From the NCBI GenBank assembly GCA_905215555.1, contig CAJMQU010000014.1, positions 1 through 64,000 of the forward strand: DNA of 64,000 nt. Direction: 5' to 3'. The notes beneath the pieces are model-generated. The model ran no database searches and was not told the origin of the DNA. It was given only the letters and a program-made list of their open reading frames with translations. Positions 15,747-22,748 of the stretch are shown here, piece after piece. How positions within the stretch are numbered: the first letter of the stretch is position 1; each line of letters starts with the position of its first letter. Position numbers and translations under genes: made by a program. This stretch comes from an uncultured bacterium (GTDB lineage Bacteria; Bacteroidota; Bacteroidia; Bacteroidales; Bacteroidaceae).

Positions 15747-17312
15747 TTAATTCACAATCACTTCCAACGTAGTAGGCAGCAAACGCTCCATTCCGTCCGG
15801 ACCAACCGCACGCACCCTAGAAATATAAAAACGCTTGCCACGGGACAGGCGCCGGAACATATCTTTCTGACGCGCAGAGAATGACGCTCCCGAAGACACT
15901 TCCGGTACGGCATTTCCCATATTATCAAAGAAGACAGTTTCAAACCCCAAAACCCGGAAATTGATGTTCAACAGTCCGTCATCAATGGCGGCCACTATGC
16001 CTGGAGTATTCATCAAAATAGCTTTTGGCAATCCTCGCCCGCCACGATAACGCTTCGGCATTCCATCTTCCGTATACTCGATAAACGGCGACGGATCCGG
16101 TAATTGACGCACACGATAGGTATAATCCCCCATCGACTGCGTGCGTCCGCCGACAGATGCCATCACACGAATCACCACATCTTTACCAATAACCGCAGGA
16201 TGTGCAATATATCCATTTCCGGAGCGGTGCAACGTACCGTTTCCATTGACAATGCTTGCCTGTACCTGTCTGGCCGGAACTCCCGGAACAGATACGCTGA
16301 TAGGGTTATCATATCCGGCATAAAGCACATTCATCATGGTAGCAGAAACCGTAGCGGTAGGCTCAACGACCGTATACTTCTGAGAAAAATCCAGGCGAAG
16401 CACTTCTCCGTTTCCTTGTGCCAGTTCCAGATAACCGTCCAAAGAAAACTCTCCAGTACGGTTACAAACCGTTTCAAACCACCCTTCTGCATTATCCGGT
16501 TGCTTTTCGCCGGCTATGTAAATGGAAGGACGTTGTGTGGAGTCCACAGCAGCCAGAATGACACGGGCGCTATACATACCGCCACGCACCACATTCTGCG
16601 AGGTAGGGATCACATAGGCTTGAAGCTGATTTACACGCACATCCTGCACATCGGTATTCTGTGTCAGTAAATGGAGCACTTCACCTTCGGCATAGCGCAC
16701 GTCACTTTGCAATTTGGTCAATAAAGTAACGGCTGCCGCCACCGGAGTATTCTCAAACATATATTCCTGCCAGTTTTTCCCCGCTGCCGATGCCTTGCGC
16801 GGAACCTCCGTGCCCAGATTATCACGGATAATCTTCTGCTGCACCGGATCGGTAATCAACGCCAGTATTTCTTCCCGGTATTGATTGATACGGTCGAACA
16901 GCTCCTTGCCCTGCCCCTTTCCGGGTGCGAGCATGACGAAAGAGGCAGCCTCCAAATCTTCCCGATTGGAGATATTGGCAATATCACCGTCCTTTCCATC
17001 CGCTTCCTGCACGATGCGCAGTTTCAGTTCGTTGACATAGGCATAAAGCGAGTCGGAACTATGTTTCACATATATCGCTTTCTCAAACCAAGGTCCTACC
17101 TTTTCCGGGTTACGTCTATTTGCACCGGCAAGGCCGTCGTATAATGACTGGTTCTGCACAGTCGAGTTTACCGTCGTACGTGAAAGGCTTTCATCTACCA
17201 ATGAAAAGCCGTTCAGCACATCCGACGAAACGTTCAGCGCCAACAACGCCATCAAGACGATATACATCAGGTTTATCATCTTCTGACGCGGAGAGTCCGG
17301 GTTGGTATTCAT
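15747..17312 (-). CDS. gldM: Type IX secretion motor protein GldM/PorM
   Basis: The 521-residue protein starts with a short cytoplasmic stretch (MNTNPDSPRQK), one membrane helix (MINLMYIVLMALLALNVSS, about 12-30) and a long periplasmic part. The periplasmic part opens with a helical domain (about 35-210) and continues as beta-rich domains (about 215-521) matching the D1-D4 layout of GldM. Two GldM around a GldL pentamer form the proton-driven motor; the helix carries the energy to the GldKN ring. It follows gldL by 63 bases. Confidence 0.92.
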   Translation of the reverse strand: MNTNPDSPRQKMINLMYIVLMALLALNVSSDVLNGFSLVDESLSRTTVNSTVQNQSLYDGLAGANRRNPEKVGPWFEKAIYVKHSSDSLYAYVNELKLRIVQEADGKDGDIANISNREDLEAASFVMLAPGKGQGKELFDRINQYREEILALITDPVQQKIIRDNLGTEVPRKASAAGKNWQEYMFENTPVAAAVTLLTKLQSDVRYAEGEVLHLLTQNTDVQDVRVNQLQAYVIPTSQNVVRGGMYSARVILAAVDSTQRPSIYIAGEKQPDNAEGWFETVCNRTGEFSLDGYLELAQGNGEVLRLDFSQKYTVVEPTATVSATMMNVLYAGYDNPISVSVPGVPARQVQASIVNGNGTLHRSGNGYIAHPAVIGKDVVIRVMASVGGRTQSMGDYTYRVRQLPDPSPFIEYTEDGMPKRYRGGRGLPKAILMNTPGIVAAIDDGLLNINFRVLGFETVFFDNMGNAVPEVSSGASFSARQKDMFRRLSRGKRFYISRVRAVGPDGMERLLPTTLEVIVN

Positions 17313-17375
17313 TATAAATCAAAAATTATAAATTAAAACAATGGGATAGCGGGAACGAAGCCTCTTATCCCTCTA

Positions 17376-18128
17376 TTATTTTACCTGCACTGCTTGCAGC
17401 ATACGGGCATAAACAGCATTCAGTTCTTCTATCTGCCGGGCCATTTTACGGGTCTGCTCGTGTACCTGGTCTATTGTATTTATCTGGGTACTGGCACTAC
17501 GAAGCTGCATTTCATAAATGGCATTGATACCCGCAAGATTACGGTTTAGGGCACTCATTTGCTCGGCATCATGTGAAAGAGACTCAGCCTGGGCAATGAA
17601 GCGCGAAAGCATTTCCGTCACTTCTTTCAGCTGGGTGATATAGGCTTGAGTGATTTCTTCCATCTCCGGAGTGAAAACAGGAGCTGTGTTTCCGGGGGAA
17701 TAATTATTCGCCGCTACGGTCACCGGCATTGGCTGGTTCGGAACAGATGCCGCAGGCTGATTGGTTTGCAGATGGTTTCCTCGCGATTGCCCTGCTTGTA
17801 GGGGCTGATAATCATTCGCCCGTCCATCCGCACAACCGGTTGTAGCGTCACCAATCACGATCACTCCGCCCGCAGTGTTACCTGCCTGCTTGTTCGGCAA
17901 ATCAAATGCAGAAATAAAGAACACCAGCACTTCCGTTCCCATGCCGATCCACAACATCAGATTGGCTCCCGGCAGATGCGTCAGCTTGAACAACGTGCCT
18001 GCAATAACAATAGCAGCGCCCCAGCTATAAGCATAGTTCATAACCACCTTGCCACGATAGCTCGCCATAAAGTCCTGCAACTTTTGCCCTAAGCCCCTCT
18101 TTCTATTTACAGTCTCTTTTTCCATCAT
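17376..18128 (-). CDS. gldL: Type IX secretion motor protein GldL/PorL
   Basis: The 250-residue inner membrane protein has two membrane helices near the N terminus (about 28-47 and 56-75). The second contains the conserved buried acid Glu66 (MGTEVLVFFISAFD), the residue class needed for proton flow in GldL, and the loop before it has the family sequence KLTHLPGANLML. A cytoplasmic part follows: a Gln/Asn/Gly-rich linker (about 78-155) and then a helical, coiled-coil-like segment (about 160-250, EMEEITQAYITQLKEV onward). It sits 20 bases after gldK. Confidence 0.9.
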   Translation of the reverse strand: MMEKETVNRKRGLGQKLQDFMASYRGKVVMNYAYSWGAAIVIAGTLFKLTHLPGANLMLWIGMGTEVLVFFISAFDLPNKQAGNTAGGVIVIGDATTGCADGRANDYQPLQAGQSRGNHLQTNQPAASVPNQPMPVTVAANNYSPGNTAPVFTPEMEEITQAYITQLKEVTEMLSRFIAQAESLSHDAEQMSALNRNLAGINAIYEMQLRSASTQINTIDQVHEQTRKMARQIEELNAVYARMLQAVQVK

Positions 18129-18148
18129 CTTTCCATTTTAGCATCTTA

Positions 18149-19606
18149 TCATTTCCCCTTCTTATTATATCCCACCTGCGTACGTACGCAACGGAAACCG
18201 ATATATGAACGTTGCTCGTTTTGATATTCTGCCGTCCGGGCATCCGAACGGATAAATGCGTTCACATCTTTCCACGAGCCGCCACGAACCACTTTCTTCT
18301 TCATCGCATACGGATCATCCGGTGCAGCATTATACTGGATATCGGGATTGATGTCACTTGCCTGCAACACACCCGATTCGGTGTAAGCCGTCGAAGTCCA
18401 TTCAGCCACATTTCCCGCCATATCATGCAACCCGTTCGAGTTAGGCGAATAAGCTCCTACACGGGTGGATATCAGATTACCGTCTTTGGTATAATTTCCT
18501 TTGCCGGGTTTATAATTCGCATTGTAGCAGCCCCGCTCATCCTTTGTCTCTTCACTGTCTTTCCAGGGGTACTTGTTGTCTTCCCGTCCGCGTGCGGCAA
18601 ATTCCCATTCTGCCTCAGTCGGCAGGCGGTAACGTTGAATATACTTTGCTTGTCCACGCAAACCTGCAAGCAGATAGTTCGTACGCCAGGCACAGAAGGC
18701 ATTCGCCTGTTCCCAACTGACACCTACCACCGGATGCTCATTATAACTGGGGTGATTGAAATACAGACGCATATACTGTTCATTATTCGCATTCGGGAAG
18801 TCGTTCACCCAACAAGTCGTATCAGGATAGATATTTACAATATAACTGTTCAAGAAGTCCCATTCGCTGGACAGCGGGCGGGTAATGGTACGGTTCACAA
18901 TCCGCCCTTCATCATCAATGTATGCCGTATCTTTCGTTATCATCACCACCTCATCGGGATTCACTTCTATATCCGTATTTTTAACCCGCTCGGCAGGATT
19001 CAAGCGATTACGGCGCTTGCCCGCTTCCGTATAATCATAAATCTCATAATAATAATTCAGTTGGGCGCCATCCAGCATCAGTGTGCCATCAATCGGATGC
19101 CGCTTATACACGCTCTCGATAGCCATCTGTTCATCTTCCGTCGCCCGTTTCCAGGGGATAGGCTTCGCCCAGTTCAGATAAGGCTTTACGGGATTTCCCT
19201 CACGGTCTTCCTCTATCTTGAACAATTCATTGCCACCATAGGCTGGGTCTGCCAAGCGTTCACGGATAATGGAATCGCGCACCCAGTTGATGAACTGTTT
19301 GTATTCGGCAACGGTCACTTCCGTGTCATCCATCCAAAAAGATTCTACTGAAATCTCCCGCGAAGGAACGATTGTTCCCCACAAGCTGTCTTGCTTGTCA
19401 GGTCCCATTTTCACCGAACCGCGCTTCACCAGCACCATGCCATAAGGCGCAGGCTCATTCCATGCCACAGCGCTGGCGCCTATCACCTCACCGCCCCTCA
19501 TGGAAGTGTTTCCCACCGTTCCCATGCACGAAGCCAACGAGCCGAACAATAATAATGCCGCCCCGTACCATGCATGAATCACTTTCATTCCTTTATTCTT
19601 TTTCAT
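18149..19606 (-). CDS. gldK: Type IX secretion ring lipoprotein GldK/PorK
   Basis: The 485-residue lipoprotein has a lipobox FGSLASC (Cys27). The mature protein is a formylglycine-generating-enzyme-like (SUMF1) fold: GMVLVKRGSVKMGPDK, ESFWMDDTEVTVAEYKQFINW, YRLPTEAEWEFAARG, GLHDMAGNVAEWTS and VVRGGSWKD near the end, interrupted by an extra stretch of about 100 residues as usual for GldK. The fold is structural here; it forms the ring with GldN that is attached to the outer membrane. It starts 14 bases after porP. Confidence 0.92.
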   Translation of the reverse strand: MKKNKGMKVIHAWYGAALLLFGSLASCMGTVGNTSMRGGEVIGASAVAWNEPAPYGMVLVKRGSVKMGPDKQDSLWGTIVPSREISVESFWMDDTEVTVAEYKQFINWVRDSIIRERLADPAYGGNELFKIEEDREGNPVKPYLNWAKPIPWKRATEDEQMAIESVYKRHPIDGTLMLDGAQLNYYYEIYDYTEAGKRRNRLNPAERVKNTDIEVNPDEVVMITKDTAYIDDEGRIVNRTITRPLSSEWDFLNSYIVNIYPDTTCWVNDFPNANNEQYMRLYFNHPSYNEHPVVGVSWEQANAFCAWRTNYLLAGLRGQAKYIQRYRLPTEAEWEFAARGREDNKYPWKDSEETKDERGCYNANYKPGKGNYTKDGNLISTRVGAYSPNSNGLHDMAGNVAEWTSTAYTESGVLQASDINPDIQYNAAPDDPYAMKKKVVRGGSWKDVNAFIRSDARTAEYQNEQRSYIGFRCVRTQVGYNKKGK

Positions 19607-19620
19607 CGTTCGTATATCTC

Positions 19621-20577
19621 TTACAGAATCCGTACACTCTTATGTAAGTTACGGTTCTTCTTAAATACATTCAAGTCCAACGCATACCTTACCATCAGGT
19701 CATGGCTACCGCTTGCAGCACCAATCTTCGAGGTAAAGCACTCATAAGCATATCCCAGTGTCACGCCCTGCACTGTCAGTCCGAAGCTGAACGTCACCGA
19801 AGTATCGGGCGAGTACGTCAGTCCCCCACTAAGCACTTTAGAGCGATAAGTATAAAACAAGCACCCCGTCACGTCCAGGCGTGTAGAAGTAAAATCACTT
19901 TGCAACTGCATCGAGGGCTGTATGGAAATTAACGGATTACGTGTCTGAATATTGTATCCGCCTGTCAAATAAACGATAGGCTGTATTTTTATCTCGCTTT
20001 TTTCTCCCAAAGAGATGCGGGGAGCGGTGAGATGATGGCCGGAAAAGGCAGCGTAGAACTTGGGATGTGAGTAATAGGCTCCCAATCCGATATCTACGGC
20101 ATTTCCACTCTCCGCTGCAGTCGGAAAAGCTTCGTCATCGGTTGCATCACCAAGATTAATGTCGGAAGGATCGAAAGATACGTTCAGCATACCTATCTGA
20201 AAGCCGATACCCAGCTTACTTTTACGGATTTTCATGTGATAGGCATACTGTCCCCAGAAACGTTGGTTACGAAACAGACCAATAGCTTCATTAAAAAATC
20301 CCACACCGGCACCTTGCTGTTTCCTGAATAGGGTAAAAGGCATATCCGCCCCGAAATACATTACCCGCGGGGCGCGAGTAAACCCCATCAGTTGCATGCC
20401 GTACGAACCATAAACATTCAGTTTGTTCTCTGTCTGTCCTGCCCATCCAGGATGATAATAACCCGGTACCGCCCAGTATTGACTAAAGCGTGCGTCAAAC
20501 TGTGCCTGTACTCCTGCCGCACAGTAGAAAAGACACACCAAGATTGTATATTTCAAGATAAAACTGCATTTCATCAT
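19621..20577 (-). CDS. porP: Type IX secretion membrane protein, PorP/SprF family
   Basis: This 318-residue outer-membrane protein has a signal peptide (cut after GVQA, about residue 25) and the PorP/SprF opening QFDARFSQYWAVPGYYHPGWAGQ. Strand-like stretches alternate through the protein (for example GIGFQIGMLNVSFDPSDINLGD and VDIGLGAYYSHPKFYAAFSGHH), consistent with a 14-stranded barrel. PorP-type proteins anchor cell-surface cargo or the ring complex. It is the first gene of the operon. No clean promoter was found in the 511-base gap upstream. Confidence 0.88.
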   Translation of the reverse strand: MMKCSFILKYTILVCLFYCAAGVQAQFDARFSQYWAVPGYYHPGWAGQTENKLNVYGSYGMQLMGFTRAPRVMYFGADMPFTLFRKQQGAGVGFFNEAIGLFRNQRFWGQYAYHMKIRKSKLGIGFQIGMLNVSFDPSDINLGDATDDEAFPTAAESGNAVDIGLGAYYSHPKFYAAFSGHHLTAPRISLGEKSEIKIQPIVYLTGGYNIQTRNPLISIQPSMQLQSDFTSTRLDVTGCLFYTYRSKVLSGGLTYSPDTSVTFSFGLTVQGVTLGYAYECFTSKIGAASGSHDLMVRYALDLNVFKKNRNLHKSVRIL

Positions 20578-21088
20578 TATAAGAACTGATAAAACAAGAA
20601 AAAATTGTGCAAGGCGGAAGCTAAAAAGTATGAATCACGAACGGGATGATATGTTTAATCACAAACGATAGCCAATCGTCCGCGGAATTATAGTTCATTT
20701 TTGTGGGAAATGAAATAAATGACGAAATAACTTATTCACGACATGATTTTAAAAGCATATTTTTTTACAAAAAGGAAAATAAACCGCTTTCTTTCTGCTT
20801 TTCCTCTGACTCGTTGAGTGAGCCTGATTCAGTCCCTGACTAAATGCCTTTGACTCCCTGACTGAATGCCTTTCAGTCCCGGCCTCATTGTTCCCCCTTT
20901 CAGAAGGCGCCTGAGAGGGGGGGGGGAAGAGGTGACAAGATAGGGCAGGAAAGAAGTAGATTAATTCAATAACCTCAAAACAATCCAATTTATCATAATC
21001 TCCCGAACATTCCTCCAGCGATAAGTGTAGTATAGGAAAACATCTCCATAACTCTACGGAGAATGAAAGAACATATCGTATATAGAAT
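20578..21088. other. Gap of 511 bases with a short tandem repeat and a G10 tract, no supported gene
   Basis: It separates divergent porP and the DUF488 gene. An 18-base unit CCCTGACTAAATGCCTTT (20834-20851) recurs once with one change at 20856-20873, period 22. A run of ten Gs occupies 20917-20926. The only open frame (20749-21108, minus) is made of low-complexity sequence and has no codon-like pattern. No TAnnTTTG box was found for either flanking gene. Confidence 0.6.
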
Positions 21089-21454
21089 ATGATGCAGATT
21101 AAAATCAAACGAGTGTACGAAGTCCCTGAATCGGAGGACAGCTACCGTGTATTGGTAGACCGCCTTTGGCCACGAGGCATGAAAAAAGAACATCTGAAAT
21201 ATGACGCCTGGGAAAAGGATATCACCCCTTCGCCCGAACTACGAAAGTGGTTTCATGAAAATCCTGTGGAAAATTGGGAAGTTTTCTCAGCTATGTATCG
21301 CAAAGAACTGGAAACATCGGCGGCTGCGCAGAACTTCCTCACAGCAATCAAACATTATAAAACGGTTACTTTATTATATGCTTCCAAAGACCCTGTCCGG
21401 AACCATGCCCGCATTCTGCAACAGTTCCTGGAAACACATCTTGGAGAATCGTGA
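21089..21454 (+). CDS. DUF488 family protein
   Basis: The 121-residue protein shows the DUF488 pattern: IKIKRVYEVPESEDSYRVLVDRLWPRGMKKE at the start, then KDITPSPELRKWFHENP and VTLLYASKDPVRNHARILQQFL at the end. The function of the family is not established; some members are associated with sulfur or selenium chemistry or DNA repair neighbourhoods. Either of the two first ATGs could start it. It lies 147 bases upstream of the HipA-like gene, which has its own -7 box, so the two may not share a transcript. Confidence 0.8.
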   Translation: MMQIKIKRVYEVPESEDSYRVLVDRLWPRGMKKEHLKYDAWEKDITPSPELRKWFHENPVENWEVFSAMYRKELETSAAAQNFLTAIKHYKTVTLLYASKDPVRNHARILQQFLETHLGES

Positions 21455-21538
21455 ATATTCACTATCTTTGAAGAAGATAAGCTGCATCTCAGCATAACTT
21501 TTTCATGCAAGCATGAGAGTTCTGCATTCGATTTGTAT

Positions 21539-21546
21539 TATCTTTG
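21539..21546 (+). promoter_or_regulatory. Probable -7 box for the HipA-like/DUF3037 pair
   Basis: TATCTTTG matches TAnnTTTG. Transcription would start near 21553, which excludes the far-upstream ATG at 21533 and supports the start at 21602. No TTTG lies 19-21 bp upstream. A perfect 6-bp palindrome TCATGCaaGCATGA (about 21503-21516) lies 23 bases upstream and could bind a protein. Confidence 0.45.
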
Positions 21547-21601
21547 CAACCGCGTTTTCCGAGAAAGCAGACAGCATAACCATTTTTCAGAAAAGACAAC
21601 C

Positions 21602-22387
21602 ATGATAGAGTTGCGAACAGTCAACCTTACCCGTTATATCACCCCTTTGCGCGAAGGCGGCTCACTGCCTGCGCTAGCAGAAGCTGACGATGGATTCAAG
21701 TACGTCGTGAAGTTTCGCGGTGCCGGTCACGGCACAAAGGCGCTGATTTCCGAATTGATAGGCGGAGAAGTGGCGCGCACGCTGGGTTTCAAAGTACCGG
21801 AACTGGTATTCCTGAACCTTGACGAAGCTTTCGGCCGTACCGAAGGAGACGAAGAGATACAAGATTTACTGCAAGGCAGTCGTGGTCTGAATCTCGGACT
21901 GCATTTCCTGTCGGGAGCGCTGACTTTTGACCCCGTAGCAACCAAAGTAGCCCCTGACCTGGCTTCCCGCATCGTCTGGCTGGATGCCTACCTTACAAAT
22001 ATAGACCGCACTTTCCGCAATACCAACATGCTGATGTGGCACAAAGAGCTCTGGCTGATAGACCAGGGAGCATCGCTCTACTTCCACCACTCGTGGGAGA
22101 ATTGGGAGAAACATGCGGTAAGTCCTTTCACCTATGTCAAGAATCATGTGTTACTGCCCGAAGCATCCTGCCTTGAAGACGCCGATGCCGCCCTGCGCGT
22201 CCTGCTGACTGATGAAAAGATACAGGAGATTGTCTCCCTGATCCCGGACGACTGGCTGCACTGGAACGACACGCATGAGACACCCGAAGAAATCAGAGAT
22301 ATCTACACCCGCTTTCTGACCGAAAGACTGGCCCATTCCGAAATATTTGTAAAAGAGGCATTGAATGCAAGGAAAACACTTATATGA
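21602..22387 (+). CDS. HipA-like kinase family protein (HipA_2 type)
   Basis: The 261-residue protein resembles the C-terminal kinase half of HipA: FKYVVKFRGAGHGTKALISELIGGEVARTLG gives the nucleotide-binding Lys and the following helix, IVWLDAYLTNIDRTFRNTNML gives the catalytic loop with Asp and Asn, and LWLIDQGASLYF gives the metal-binding Asp (DQG for DFG/DYG). It lacks the HipA N-terminal domain and no HipB gene is next to it. I assign it to the HipA_2 group, whose substrate is unknown. Its last 23 bases overlap the DUF3037 gene, so the two are translated together. Confidence 0.8.
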   Translation: MIELRTVNLTRYITPLREGGSLPALAEADDGFKYVVKFRGAGHGTKALISELIGGEVARTLGFKVPELVFLNLDEAFGRTEGDEEIQDLLQGSRGLNLGLHFLSGALTFDPVATKVAPDLASRIVWLDAYLTNIDRTFRNTNMLMWHKELWLIDQGASLYFHHSWENWEKHAVSPFTYVKNHVLLPEASCLEDADAALRVLLTDEKIQEIVSLIPDDWLHWNDTHETPEEIRDIYTRFLTERLAHSEIFVKEALNARKTLI

Positions 22388-22748
22388 ATACGCAGTTATC
22401 CGCCTGGTTCCCAAAGTAGAACGTGAAGAGTTCTTCAATGTGGGCGTAATCCTTTTCTCAAAAAAGGCAAACTTTATCAAATCCGTTTGCCGGGTGAACG
22501 AGGAAAAGTTGGAGCTATATGTGTCCGAAGTAGACCGGGAACTGGTATTCGCCCATCTGGATGTGTTCAATAAGATATGTTCAGGCGCCAAAGACGGCGG
22601 CCCCATTGCCCAACTAGATGTTCCGGAGCGCTTCCGGTGGCTGACTGCCGTACGGAGTTCCTGTATTCAAACGTCCCGTCCACATGCCGGTTTCTCCGAC
22701 AATCTAGACAGGACGTTAGAAAGATTATTCAAAGAATTGGTTTTATGA
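22365..22748 (+). CDS. DUF3037 family protein
   Basis: The 127-residue protein starts MQGKHLYEYAVIRLVPKVEREEFFNVGVILF, the DUF3037 signature, and ends with a helix (LDRTLERLFKELVL). The function is unknown. It overlaps the HipA-like gene by 23 bases in another frame, an arrangement known for HipA_2/DUF3037 pairs that suggests the products act together, perhaps as kinase and regulator (inference). Its 3' end overlaps the convergent helicase gene by 6 bases, leaving no room for a terminator. Confidence 0.85.
   Translation: MQGKHLYEYAVIRLVPKVEREEFFNVGVILFSKKANFIKSVCRVNEEKLELYVSEVDRELVFAHLDVFNKICSGAKDGGPIAQLDVPERFRWLTAVRSSCIQTSRPHAGFSDNLDRTLERLFKELVL

Noticed and set aside
18212..19351. Plus-strand open frame (379 codons) opposite gldK
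   Set aside because: Antisense shadow of gldK, which has full family motifs; the composition is Ile/Arg/His-rich and unlike a real protein.
18149..19606. GldK as an active formylglycine-generating enzyme for sulfatases
   Set aside because: It has the SUMF1 fold, but the lipobox, the inserted region and the gldLMN neighbours show it is the secretion ring protein; no sulfatase gene is in the window.
20749..21108. Minus-strand open frame in the porP-DUF488 gap
   Set aside because: Built on a tandem repeat and a G10 run, ends in a low-complexity basic stretch, and overlaps the DUF488 start.
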